Under the pieces are notes generated by a model. That model was not told where the DNA came from. It did no database searches and worked only from the letters and a program-made list of their open reading frames with translations. This document shows positions 1 to 7,716 of a DNA stretch of 64,000 nt, piece by piece. The DNA is from Thermosynechococcus sp. NK55a (GTDB lineage Bacteria; Cyanobacteriota; Cyanobacteriia; Thermosynechococcales; Thermosynechococcaceae): positions 1,178,001 to 1,242,000 of the forward strand of contig NC_023033.1 in assembly GCF_000505665.1 (NCBI RefSeq), written 5' to 3'. Positions within the stretch are counted from its first letter, which is position 1; every line of letters starts with the position of its first letter. The position numbers were made by a program, and so were the translations under genes.

Positions 1-88
1 TCCACAGCAGTTGGGAAATTTGGTTTTCAATAGCTGAGGTTAATACTTGGGTTTCGAGCACCCGTTGCACTAAGCGTTGGATCATCAT
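1..88 (-). CDS. Partial small conserved ORF, 5' end only
   Basis: The reverse strand opens with ATG at 88 (a second ATG at 85) and stays open to the window edge, giving 29 visible codons beginning MMIQRLVQRVLET. The helical, Gln/Leu-rich start resembles short conserved cyanobacterial hypothetical proteins, but I cannot name the family. The rest of the gene lies outside the window, so length and function are unknown. It is divergent from the DUF3155 gene at 323. Confidence 0.45.
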   Translation of the reverse strand, partial: MMIQRLVQRVLETQVLTSAIENQISQLLW

Positions 89-234
89 AGGGGTTTGGCA
101 GCTTAGACAGTTGTTCTCTAGGGTAGCCCATTGGCTGGGGGGGCAGGTAGGGGCACCGGGATCAGCAAAGCGTTGATCCGCAGCGGGGGATCGTTGTCCC
201 GTCAATAAATCGTGTTGCGATAAATTAAGGAAAG

Positions 235-263
235 TTGAAATTCTAGGATACACCAGATATACT
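235..263 (+). promoter_or_regulatory. Sigma-70-type promoter of the DUF3155 gene
   Basis: TTGAAA at 235-240 and TATACT at 258-263 are separated by exactly 17 bp, close to the housekeeping consensus. The likely start point is near 270, leaving a leader of about 50 nt before the TTG start at 323. Seen by eye only; no transcript data. Confidence 0.6.
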
Positions 264-322
264 AAAGGGCAACTTTTGTAAACTCAATCACAGTACTTTG
301 AAGGCAAAGGAGGTAAGGCAAC

Positions 323-628
323 TTGGCCAGAAGACGGAAGCGGAAGAGCCGGCGGCGTCTCGAAGGGCGCAAAATCCTTGAGTGCGTACCTCAATATAGC
401 ATCGAAAGTGGCGAAGATAAACCCGTGACAGCGGCCCGAAAATTCATTCAAGCTAAGGGGATCACCCCGCCCGCTTTAGTTCTTGTTAAGCGGAATGAGC
501 ACACCACCGATCGCTACTTCTGGGCAGAAAAGGGCTTGTTTGGTGCGCAGTACGTTGAAGAAAACCACTTTTTATTCCCTAGCCTAAGGGAACTTGCAGA
601 AGAAAAAATGGCAGCCACCACCCGCTAG
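323..628 (+). CDS. DUF3155 family protein (TTG start)
   Basis: 101 residues, very basic at the N terminus (MARRRKRKSRRRLEGRK), then a compact conserved body with YFWAEKGLFGAQYVEENHF. This matches my memory of the cyanobacteria-specific DUF3155 family, whose function is unknown. The start is TTG: a strong Shine-Dalgarno (AAAGGAGG, about 306-313) sits 9-10 bases upstream, and the usual family N terminus MARRRK begins exactly here. A good promoter lies at 235-263. The Arg/Lys-rich tail suggests nucleic-acid or ribosome contact, but that is inference. Confidence 0.85.
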   Translation: MARRRKRKSRRRLEGRKILECVPQYSIESGEDKPVTAARKFIQAKGITPPALVLVKRNEHTTDRYFWAEKGLFGAQYVEENHFLFPSLRELAEEKMAATTR

Positions 629-1062
629 GCTGTTTTTTACAAGCATCCTTTTTAGGGGGAGTCAGGACTTGCTCTTGGCTCTTTTTGCTTTGGTGGTGAG
701 AGGCCCAAGCTTTGATCTTTTTGCGCCATTTACTTATGGCAATTTGGAAACTGTCCTCATAAAATAGAAATAGCGGAGACACACGTTTCCGTTCACTCCT
801 CACACCACACCCCGCCTGGACAGTTATTGGTTCGGGCGGCTTCCTTTTTGTAAAGGTTTATAAAGGCTGATCACTCCCAAACGTGGTCAGGATCCCTGAG
901 ATAGTCCTTGACTTTGCCAAATCCGCTAGCTGGCTAAAGGGGCTGGTTTGAGCGTATTTTACTCATGTCTCTAAAAGCTCATATTCACTCAGTTGGCTTT
1001 GGGTAGAATACTTTACAGAATTGTACTTGTTGACCTTGGCAGCGTTGTCCTGCCCTGCTTGT

Positions 1063-1164
1063 TCAACTTTCAACTTTCTTCTCGGCTTCTTGAATTTTAC
1101 ACCAGCCTTCGCTAGCAGCGGCCGCTGCTACTGCTGGGAAGATGATAGGAATGATGAAAACCAC
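1063..1164 (-). CDS. Candidate 33-residue small membrane protein
   Basis: Reading from GTG at 1164, the product starts MVFIIPIIFPAVAAAAAS and continues with a charged tail GWCKIQEAEKKVES before TGA. It has one hydrophobic stretch of about 17 residues followed by an amphipathic segment, the layout of small thylakoid or cytoplasmic-membrane subunits. An AAGGA Shine-Dalgarno lies 5 bases before the GTG, and TTGACT occurs further upstream (1224-1229 on the reverse strand). It does not match any photosystem, cytochrome b6f or NDH small subunit I can recall. The Ala run coincides with the palindrome, so a chance frame is possible. Confidence 0.35.
   Translation of the reverse strand: MVFIIPIIFPAVAAAAASEGWCKIQEAEKKVES
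1113..1130. repeat. 18-bp perfect palindrome
   Basis: TAGCAGCGGCCGCTGCTA reads the same on both strands. It lies inside the candidate small ORF, where it encodes the Ala run, so it may be coding bias rather than a protein-binding site. Confidence 0.5.
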
Positions 1165-1274
1165 AGTGATCCTTAAATGAGATGAGCGAGGAGATGTCCA
1201 ACCATTACCACAAAAAGTGATAAAGTCAAGCCATAGAACAACAGATTTTATGTTTTTTAACCAAGAAAATTAAA

Positions 1275-2120
1275 ATGCAATACCGCATTTATCATCAAAC
1301 CACCTACACCTACAGCGCTGCCGTTGCTCTTGCCCCCCACGATTTGCGCTTGATTCCCCGCAGTGATGGCCACCAACGCCTGCGATCGCTCTCCCTGCAA
1401 ATTTTACCGACTCCCCAAGGTCACAGTCCTGTCCTCGATGTCCATGGCAATCACATTCAGCGCTACTGGTGGTTACCGCAGCCCACTGCTTCCCTAACGA
1501 TTCAGGTCACTTCTGAAGTAGAAACCTATTGCGCCAACCCCTTTAACTATTTGCTCGAATCATGGGCAATCACACTCCCTTTTAACTATCCGCAGCGGCT
1601 GGCAACTAGCCTGCATCCCTATCTATCACTGCCAGTGGATCCGGTTGCCTATGAACTGGCTTGGCAAGTTTTAGCCAGTGGCGATCGCCATGTCCTCACA
1701 TTTCTCAGCGATCTCAATAACAAAATTTACCGTACGTGTCAGCACCAAATTCGTGAAACCGGTGCCCCTTGGCCCCCCTGTGTCACTTGGGCAAAACAAA
1801 TGGGTTCCTGTCGCGATATGGCAGTCTTGTTTATCCATGCCTGTCGGGCGGTGGGCCTAGCGGCGCGGTTTGTCAGTGGCTATCAGGAAGGAGACTTGGA
1901 TAATCCTGAACGGCACCTCCATGCTTGGGTGGAAGTGTATTTGCCGGGGGCAGGCTGGCGGGGCTATGATCCCACCCACGGCCTAGCGGTGAGCGATCGC
2001 CACATTGCCCTTGTGGCTGCCGCTGATCCGGCGGATGCTGCCCCCATTGAAGGTGCCCTACGGGGACAGGGGGTCACCTCAACCATGACCTATCAACTAC
2101 AGATTCAGCGCCTCTCCTAG
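1275..2120 (+). CDS. Transglutaminase-like cysteine protease family protein
   Basis: 281 residues. The N-terminal third (about 1-90) looks like the bacterial transglutaminase N-terminal beta domain (MQYRIYHQTTYTY). The core carries a Cys-His-Asp triad: Cys in MGSCRDMAVL (about 180), His in HLHAWVEVYL (about 215), Asp in YDPTHG (about 236). Family members are cytoplasmic peptidase or amide hydrolase candidates; the substrate is unknown. There is no signal peptide. Its stop codon interlocks with that of caxA on the other strand (shared CTAG, 2117-2120). The ATG follows an A/T-rich leader without a clear Shine-Dalgarno. Confidence 0.88.
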   Translation: MQYRIYHQTTYTYSAAVALAPHDLRLIPRSDGHQRLRSLSLQILPTPQGHSPVLDVHGNHIQRYWWLPQPTASLTIQVTSEVETYCANPFNYLLESWAITLPFNYPQRLATSLHPYLSLPVDPVAYELAWQVLASGDRHVLTFLSDLNNKIYRTCQHQIRETGAPWPPCVTWAKQMGSCRDMAVLFIHACRAVGLAARFVSGYQEGDLDNPERHLHAWVEVYLPGAGWRGYDPTHGLAVSDRHIALVAAADPADAAPIEGALRGQGVTSTMTYQLQIQRLS

Positions 2121-3184
2121 GTATGGAAGAAAAAGGCGGTGCCGAGAATCCCATAGGTGGCCAAAAGCAGCGCTCCCTCTAGCCAGTTGGAGCGGCCATC
2201 TAGGCTAATCACATTGGCAATTACAACCGCAATAATCACCGTCACCACCTCAAAAAGGCTAAAGTTCAAATCCATCGGCTGACCAATGAACTGGCCAATG
2301 AGCACAAGAACCGGTGCCACCAAAAGCGCCACCAAAAGGGATGAACCCAAGGCAATGGAAACGGACAGATCCATATTGTTTTTCAGGGCAACCCCCACAG
2401 CGGTCACATATTCCGCTGCACCACCCACCAATGGCAAGAGGATGACCCCAGTAAATAGGGGCGTCAAACCCAGTCCCGCCGTTGCCTCCTCGACAGCACC
2501 AACAAAGATTTCTGACTCAAAGGCCACCCCAATGGTGGCAATGATAAGAACATTGATCCAAAGGGGTAGGTTGGGCCTTTCGTAGTGTCCTTCCACGCCC
2601 CCTAGTTCCACCTCACTAACATCGTAAAGATAGCTGTGGGTTTTCAGGGAAAAGAGTAACGTGAGCCCATAAACCAGAACCAGAATGATGGATACCACAA
2701 CTGACATTTGGGAAACTGCGGTTGGCGGCACTCTATCGGAGGTGTAAATCACCATTGCTGGTAAAAGAATGGCAGCGATCGCCACCGTCATCGAGGAGGC
2801 ATTCACCCGTGCCACCACTGGGGCAAAGGATTGTTCCTTGTAGCGAATGCCCCCCAGCAACATGGATAGCCCCATCACCAGCAAAAGGTTCGCCATCAGG
2901 GTTCCCGTAATACTGGCTTTGACAATATCCACTAAACCCGCTCGCAGCGCCACAATAGCAATAATGAGTTCGGTGGCATTGCCAAAGAGGGCATTCAAGA
3001 GGCCACCGATCGTCGGACCCGTGGCCAGCGCCACCTCTTCTGTGGCGGTGCTCAACCAAATCGCTAAGGGCACGATCGCCAGTGCTGCCAAAATAAAGAC
3101 GGTGAGAGCGCCCCATTCCAGTTTTTCCGCAGCAACGGAAAGGGGAATAAATATCAAGAAACCAATCGAAACCAGTCGCCTCAT
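2117..3184 (-). CDS. Calcium/proton antiporter, CaxA family
   Basis: 355 residues with about 11 hydrophobic segments. The two cation-exchanger repeats are clear: GNATELIIAIVAL in the first half (about 68-80) and GGAAEYVTAVGVALKN in the second half (about 251-266), each with the acidic residue that coordinates Ca2+. An acidic loop (VSEVELGGVEGHYE) separates the halves. The expected role is H+-driven Ca2+ export across the cytoplasmic membrane. Length is normal for bacterial CAX proteins. ATG at 3184. A 21-bp tandem repeat lies just upstream at 3225-3266. It is convergent with the transglutaminase gene, and the stops overlap by 4 bp. Confidence 0.92.
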   Translation of the reverse strand: MRRLVSIGFLIFIPLSVAAEKLEWGALTVFILAALAIVPLAIWLSTATEEVALATGPTIGGLLNALFGNATELIIAIVALRAGLVDIVKASITGTLMANLLLVMGLSMLLGGIRYKEQSFAPVVARVNASSMTVAIAAILLPAMVIYTSDRVPPTAVSQMSVVVSIILVLVYGLTLLFSLKTHSYLYDVSEVELGGVEGHYERPNLPLWINVLIIATIGVAFESEIFVGAVEEATAGLGLTPLFTGVILLPLVGGAAEYVTAVGVALKNNMDLSVSIALGSSLLVALLVAPVLVLIGQFIGQPMDLNFSLFEVVTVIIAVVIANVISLDGRSNWLEGALLLATYGILGTAFFFHT

Positions 3185-3224
3185 GGGGGCACCCCTTACA
3201 TGGTGAAAAAAGAAAAATTTTCTC

Positions 3225-3266
3225 TATCCTAGCCTGTGGTTTTATTATCCTAGCCTGTGGTTTTAT
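3225..3266. repeat. 21-bp direct tandem repeat, two exact copies
   Basis: Two consecutive 21-bp units, each containing CCTAGCCTGTGGTTTTA, at 3225-3245 and 3246-3266. They fill the space between the DUF3084 gene's 3' end and caxA's 5' end, about 40-80 bp upstream of the caxA ATG. They could be an operator or simple slippage. Confidence 0.9.
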
Positions 3267-3302
3267 AGCTCCACGCCAAGGGGCGAGAAATCGGGTCAGC
3301 AC

Positions 3303-4742
3303 CTAGCCACTGCGGAGGATCACTCGCTGATTTTGGCGGGCGACAAGGGAGAGGGTGAGCGGGCCAGCGGTATAAACCGAGGTGGGAGTGACTGCACTAA
3401 TATCAACCGTCCCTTGGTGATCCTTGAGGTCAAGGACAAATTTCACCAGTTCAATTTGGCGAAACGAGCCAACAGTGCCAGTGACCGGATCTGGGAGCAC
3501 ACCGGAGGCGATCGCCCGTTGATTACTTACCGTAAATAACTGATCCAAACGTTGCAAAATCTGCTCATCGGTCATCTGGCTGGGATCCAAAGAGATGGTG
3601 GCCAGATTCTCACCCTCGCGGAAGACCTGCTGATTGCGCGCCACTTGGGGCACCACAAGAATATTGCTTTCCCCCTGTAGATAATTGGCCGCTGCTAGAA
3701 TGCGCACCACATAGGGCTGACCATCACTAATTTGGCTGCGCAGGCGGCGCACATCTTCGGTGGTGATTTGAATCACCTGATCCGTTGGCTTGAGGTCCTG
3801 GGGACTATTGAGAACGATGGCATTCCGTCGCGCTTCCCGCAGGAGTTCCTCAATGACTTGGGTGGCTTGAGCCGGATCTTTGACATTTTGAATCACTGCA
3901 GAGGCCAAAACTTGCCCCGTGCGAATGGCGATCGTCCCCCGCCGTAGTCCCAAAAGCAGGATGCTCACGTTTTCTTCAAGGCGTTGGCGACTGGCCTCAA
4001 GGGCAGCAATTTCCTGCTGAAGACTACGCTGTTGATTCCGTAACACCTGCTGCTGCTGATTGGCCACGGCCAGTTGATCCTGAATGCGCTCAATCTCTGC
4101 TTGGAGGCGATCCTTTTGGGCTTCAACTTCGGCAAGGCGTTGTTGAGCTGTGCGAATGGCGGTTTCTAGGGCTACTTTTTGCCCAGCCACATCCTCGAGG
4201 CGACTTTGGATGGCTTGTCGCTCCCGTTGCAGGCGCTGGATTTCCTGCCGCAGGCGTGCCCCTTGGGCTTCAAAGTTCTCGAGGTTTTTTTGGGCTTGGG
4301 TGTAGCGGTCTTGGAGTTGCTTGAGTTCTGCTTCTGTAAGGGTTTGACGATTGACGGCCTGCTCTAGCACTTGGTTCGTTTGATTGAGGCGTTGGCGAAT
4401 ATTGGCCAGTTCAATTTGCGATTGTGCCAGTTCCGCTTCAATTTTGTCCTTTTGGGCACGGGTTTCCGCTAGTTCCTGTTCGGCAGCCGCTTGTTGACGG
4501 CGAATCGTATCAATGCGCAGGACACCATCGCGCAATTCACGACTGAGGGCAAAGAGGATGGCCAAAGTGGAGGCAGAAATTAAGCTCCCCGTGAGAATGG
4601 TGATCAAAACAGCGGTCTGTCGGGGCCGCAAATTAAACCAACTCAATCGAGCCTTGCCCACTTTTGAGCCCAGGCGATCGCCCACTGTGGCGATCGCGCC
4701 CCCAAGAATAATCACCGCCAAGACGAGAACATACCCAGCCAT
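3303..4742 (-). CDS. DUF3084 membrane-anchored coiled-coil protein
   Basis: 479 residues from ATG 4742 (an upstream in-frame TTG at 4769 would add nine residues). Two transmembrane helices lie near the N terminus (YVLVLAVIILGGAIATVGD and TAVLITILTGSLISASTLAI), with the motif GDRLGSKVGKARLSWFNLRPR between them. About 190 residues of heptad-rich coiled coil follow (positions 80-270, Gln/Glu/Arg-rich), then a globular C-terminal domain. This architecture matches the cyanobacterial DUF3084 family. Its function is unknown; it is probably an envelope-spanning or scaffold protein. Divergent from xthA, with about 100 bp shared upstream. Confidence 0.85.
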   Translation of the reverse strand: MAGYVLVLAVIILGGAIATVGDRLGSKVGKARLSWFNLRPRQTAVLITILTGSLISASTLAILFALSRELRDGVLRIDTIRRQQAAAEQELAETRAQKDKIEAELAQSQIELANIRQRLNQTNQVLEQAVNRQTLTEAELKQLQDRYTQAQKNLENFEAQGARLRQEIQRLQRERQAIQSRLEDVAGQKVALETAIRTAQQRLAEVEAQKDRLQAEIERIQDQLAVANQQQQVLRNQQRSLQQEIAALEASRQRLEENVSILLLGLRRGTIAIRTGQVLASAVIQNVKDPAQATQVIEELLREARRNAIVLNSPQDLKPTDQVIQITTEDVRRLRSQISDGQPYVVRILAAANYLQGESNILVVPQVARNQQVFREGENLATISLDPSQMTDEQILQRLDQLFTVSNQRAIASGVLPDPVTGTVGSFRQIELVKFVLDLKDHQGTVDISAVTPTSVYTAGPLTLSLVARQNQRVILRSG

Positions 4743-4844
4743 ATTTCGGGTACTGCTGCCACTCCCCAACTATACTTTTTACAGTATGTGCCGATGCTGA
4801 CCCCTATAACGGTTTGGGCAAACCACTTTGACTGCAATCAAGCG

Positions 4845-5630
4845 ATGCCAAAAATTGCTACTTGGAATGTCAACTCAATTCGCACCCGCCTTGACCAGGT
4901 GTGCCAGTGGTTGGATAGTACTGGGGCGGACTATCTCTGTCTTCAGGAAACCAAAGTCACAGATGCTGAGTTCCCGCGGCAGCCCTTTTTGGATCGTGGA
5001 TATCAAGTTTATTGTAGTGGCCAAAAGGCCTACAATGGGGTGGCCATTCTCAGTCGTCAGCCCCTTGTGGGGGTAGAGGCAGGCTTTGCCCCCCAATTAC
5101 CCAGCCACAGTGAGTTGGATACACAAAAACGAATCATTCGCGCCCAATTGGCCCCTGAGGTGATCTTAGTGAATGTTTATATTCCCAACGGCGGCGAGTA
5201 CGACAGTGAGAAATACCACTACAAGCTGCACTGGCTGAAAACTCTGTATATCTATCTCGAGCAACTCACCGCCCAAGGGGAGGTGATTCTCTGTGGCGAT
5301 TTTAATATTGCCCCTGAAGATAAGGACCTCTTTGATGCTAGCGATCGCGCCACCAAAGTGGGGGCCACCGATGCTGAACGCAACCTTCTGGCAGCCATTC
5401 GCGATCTTGGCTTCTATGATGCCTTTCGCCACTTTACTGAAGCGCCAGGGCACTACTCTTGGTGGGATTATCGGGCAGGTGCCTTTCGCCGCAATCATGG
5501 CTGGCGCATTGATCACCTCTACATTACCCCCGGTGTCAAAGCCCGTGCCTGCAACTGTCACATCGATATTGCCCCTCGGCGCTTACCCAAGCCCAGTGAC
5601 CATGCACCCGTGATCCTAGAGATTGAATAG
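4845..5630 (+). CDS. xthA: Exodeoxyribonuclease III (AP endonuclease)
   Basis: 261 residues. It starts [16 protein letters not shown], the canonical N terminus, so ATG 4845 is preferred over the in-frame upstream start at 4788. Catalytic motifs of the exonuclease III/DNase I superfamily are present: NVNS (Asn), LQETK (metal-binding Glu), [19 protein letters not shown] (Asp/Asn pair), and the C-terminal SDHAPV with the catalytic His. It cleaves abasic sites and trims 3' ends in base-excision repair. The last 15 bp overlap the 3' end of surE on the opposite strand. Confidence 0.96.
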   Translation: MPKIATWNVNSIRTRLDQVCQWLDSTGADYLCLQETKVTDAEFPRQPFLDRGYQVYCSGQKAYNGVAILSRQPLVGVEAGFAPQLPSHSELDTQKRIIRAQLAPEVILVNVYIPNGGEYDSEKYHYKLHWLKTLYIYLEQLTAQGEVILCGDFNIAPEDKDLFDASDRATKVGATDAERNLLAAIRDLGFYDAFRHFTEAPGHYSWWDYRAGAFRRNHGWRIDHLYITPGVKARACNCHIDIAPRRLPKPSDHAPVILEIE

Positions 5631-6413
5631 GGGCTGTACGGTGGGCAGCCACCCCGTCAAATCCTGTACCCCTTGGCCATAGGTGAGATCAAAGGTCAGT
5701 GGCGTAATACTAATCAAATTTTGGGCAATGGCTTCCACATCCGTGGGCGCTTGATTGGGGTCTTGGGGATATTCTTCGACCACCTCACCTGCAAGCCAAT
5801 AGTAGGTTTTGCCGCGAGGGTCAATGCGCTTTTGGAAAAGGTCATGGTAGCGCCGAATCCCCTGCCGGGTAATAACAACCCCAGCAATTTCACTGGCGGG
5901 CAAAGCAGGCACGTTGACATTGAGGAGCATTTTGGGAGGAAGGGGGTCGGTTTCCAGTGCTTTGAGGAGACGATTGGCAAACTCAGCGGCCGGCTGAAAG
6001 TCATGAACCGTGAAACTGGCGAGGCTGATGGCAATACTGGGAATGCCCTCAATCACCCCCTCCATAGCAGCAGACACTGTGCCGGAGTAGAGAATATCTG
6101 TGCCGAGGTTGGAGCCTTGGTTAATCCCAGAAACGACAAAATCGGGAGGTTCCTCTAGGAGAGCACCCAGGGCTAACTTCACACAGTCGGAGGGGGTACC
6201 AGAGCAGGCCCAGGCCTTAATCCTGGGGTGAAAGAGATCCCTCACGACTTCTGCGCGAATCGGATCAAACACCGTGAGGCTATGCCCTGTAGCAGAGCGT
6301 TCGCGATCCGGACACACGACCACCACTTCATGGCCAGCGATCGCCAGTGTATCTGCCAACGCCCGAATACCGGGGGCAAAGACCCCATCATCATTGGCAA
6401 CAAGTAACCGCAT
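5616..6413 (-). CDS. surE: 5'-nucleotidase SurE
   Basis: 265 residues from ATG 6413 ([15 protein letters not shown]); the in-frame extension to 6446 lacks the family start. The signature NDDG near the N terminus supplies the metal-binding Asp pair. [12 protein letters not shown] and [19 protein letters not shown] supply the Ser/Asn ligands and loop. SurE removes the phosphate from nucleoside 5'- and 3'-monophosphates and is linked to stress survival. Its C terminus overlaps xthA by 15 bp, tail to tail. Confidence 0.95.
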   Translation of the reverse strand: MRLLVANDDGVFAPGIRALADTLAIAGHEVVVVCPDRERSATGHSLTVFDPIRAEVVRDLFHPRIKAWACSGTPSDCVKLALGALLEEPPDFVVSGINQGSNLGTDILYSGTVSAAMEGVIEGIPSIAISLASFTVHDFQPAAEFANRLLKALETDPLPPKMLLNVNVPALPASEIAGVVITRQGIRRYHDLFQKRIDPRGKTYYWLAGEVVEEYPQDPNQAPTDVEAIAQNLISITPLTFDLTYGQGVQDLTGWLPTVQPLFNL

Positions 6414-6632
6414 TTCTCGCCCCCTGAATCCTGAAGTATTGGCCAAACATTACAGTTGATTGCAAATTGCAGCACACTCCCTGAGAAATGTTAACCTCTA
6501 AAAGGGTTAAGTGGCGCACTCCGTGGCCCACCCTGCCAAACAGTTTGGACGCACCATTCCTGACAAGACCGCTTTTAGGGATTGACAGGATCGATGGGGC
6601 GCTTACTGAACCATCAGTTGAAGGAGAACACT

Positions 6633-6830
6633 GTGTCTGTGCATCAAAGTCATCCATTCCTCCGTGAAGACCTCAGTGAATACGTTGCCCATTTGCAACT
6701 GCACATGGCACTTCAAGCACGCAATTTGGTGCCCGCCCTGAAACACGCCGGCGACAGCCGTGAGCAACTTCTCCATCAAACCCAAGCTAACTTCGAGAAG
6801 CACGTCTCCCGTCAAAGCTATATTGGCTAA
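6633..6830 (+). CDS. Small 65-residue conserved-looking protein (GTG start)
   Basis: AAGGAG at 6621-6626 is followed 6 bases later by GTG at 6633, giving VSVHQSHPFLREDLSEYV and a His/Gln-rich helical body of 65 residues ending SRQSYIG. No Cys, no membrane segment and no motif I recognise. It stands alone between divergent surE and its own intrinsic terminator (6874-6899), so it looks like a monocistronic gene. The good ribosome site, the terminator and soluble composition support it being real. Function unknown. Confidence 0.65.
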   Translation: MSVHQSHPFLREDLSEYVAHLQLHMALQARNLVPALKHAGDSREQLLHQTQANFEKHVSRQSYIG

Positions 6831-6873
6831 AGCACTTTTCCTCTGTGTTCAAAAATCAACAGCTACGCTCCCT

Positions 6874-6899
6874 AAGCAGCAGTGATCTTGCTGCTTTTT
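6874..6899 (+). terminator. Intrinsic terminator after the 65-residue gene
   Basis: An 8-bp perfect stem AAGCAGCA / TGCTGCTT with a 7-nt loop (GTGATCT) is followed by TTT, giving a five-T tract with the stem's end. It sits 44 bp past the stop at 6830 and upstream of the thioredoxin-fold gene. Confidence 0.75.
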
Positions 6900-7019
6900 G
6901 CGTTTGTTGGGGTTTGGGGGAGTCGCTTCTGCCACCACTTTGAGGCACACTTGCAACAGAGTACACTAGGGGCGATATTGCTATTTGTAACACTCTTGCC
7001 AGCGTTCTCAGGAGGTTTT

Positions 7020-7601
7020 ATGGCCCGGACAGAGTCCACAATGCTTGCCCTTGGTACCGTTGCTCCCGATTTTCAACTGCCCGATGTGGTGAGCGGGCAA
7101 ACCATTTCCCTCAGCACCTTTGCCGATAAGAAAGCCCTACTGGTGATGTTTATTTGTCGCCACTGTCCCTATGTAAAGCATGTCCAAGAGGAACTGGCGA
7201 AGCTGGGGCGCGACTACAAAGAGACAGGCCTAGGAATTGTGGCTATTAGTGCCAATGACGCTGCCAACTATCCCGATGATGCTCCAGAGTCCCTGAGGGC
7301 GATGGCCACGGAGCTAGGGTTTACATTTCCCCTTTGCTACGACGAGAGCCAAGAAACGGCCAAGGCCTACACCGCAGCCTGTACACCGGATTTCTTCCTC
7401 TTTGATAGCGATCGCAAGCTTGTGTATCGCGGACAACTTGATGACAGCCGTCCCCAGAATGGCCTACCGGTGACTGGAAAAGACTTGCGGGCAGCCATTG
7501 ATGCCGTGTTAGCCGGTCAAACCCCCAGCGAGGATCAAAAACCAAGTCTCGGCTGTAATATCAAGTGGAAACCGGGGAATGAACCGGCCTATTACAGCTA
7601 A
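7020..7601 (+). CDS. Thioredoxin-fold protein, AhpC/TSA-like (CRHC motif)
   Basis: 193 residues from ATG 7020, with AGGAGG at 7010-7015 fixing the start; the longer in-frame reading from 6882 would be through leader sequence. The fold is evident from APDFQLPDVVSGQ, FADKKALLVMFICRHCPYVKH (CxxC as C-R-H-C, about residues 43-46) and GIVAISAND. A C-terminal PSLGCNIKWKPGNEP segment is typical of this cyanobacterial subgroup, often annotated simply as thioredoxin family protein. It is likely a thiol-disulfide oxidoreductase or peroxidase. No signal peptide, so cytoplasmic. Partner unknown. Confidence 0.85.
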   Translation: MARTESTMLALGTVAPDFQLPDVVSGQTISLSTFADKKALLVMFICRHCPYVKHVQEELAKLGRDYKETGLGIVAISANDAANYPDDAPESLRAMATELGFTFPLCYDESQETAKAYTAACTPDFFLFDSDRKLVYRGQLDDSRPQNGLPVTGKDLRAAIDAVLAGQTPSEDQKPSLGCNIKWKPGNEPAYYS

Positions 7602-7716
7602 TCCTGGAAAGGGAAAGAGAGGGGCACTTTTATTGCCGCTTTGCAGTCGTTGGCCTATGTTATATCAATGCCAATGGGTTTGGCCGTGTTGACGCGATTG
7701 TTTTTAGGTGTGAGCA

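Larger units (their letters stand above)
629..1274. other. 646-bp gap between DUF3155 and transglutaminase genes
   Basis: No long reading frame is convincing here. The gap contains a possible 33-codon reverse-strand gene at 1063-1164 and an 18-bp perfect palindrome at 1113-1130 that lies inside it. It also has a weak CCGCC/GGCGG inverted repeat near 814-838 followed by a T-rich stretch. Otherwise I see nothing assignable. Confidence 0.5.

Noticed and set aside
814-845. Terminator after the DUF3155 gene
   Set aside because: The CCGCC/GGCGG stem has an 18-nt loop and only a loose T-rich tail, about 190 bp after the stop; too weak to list.
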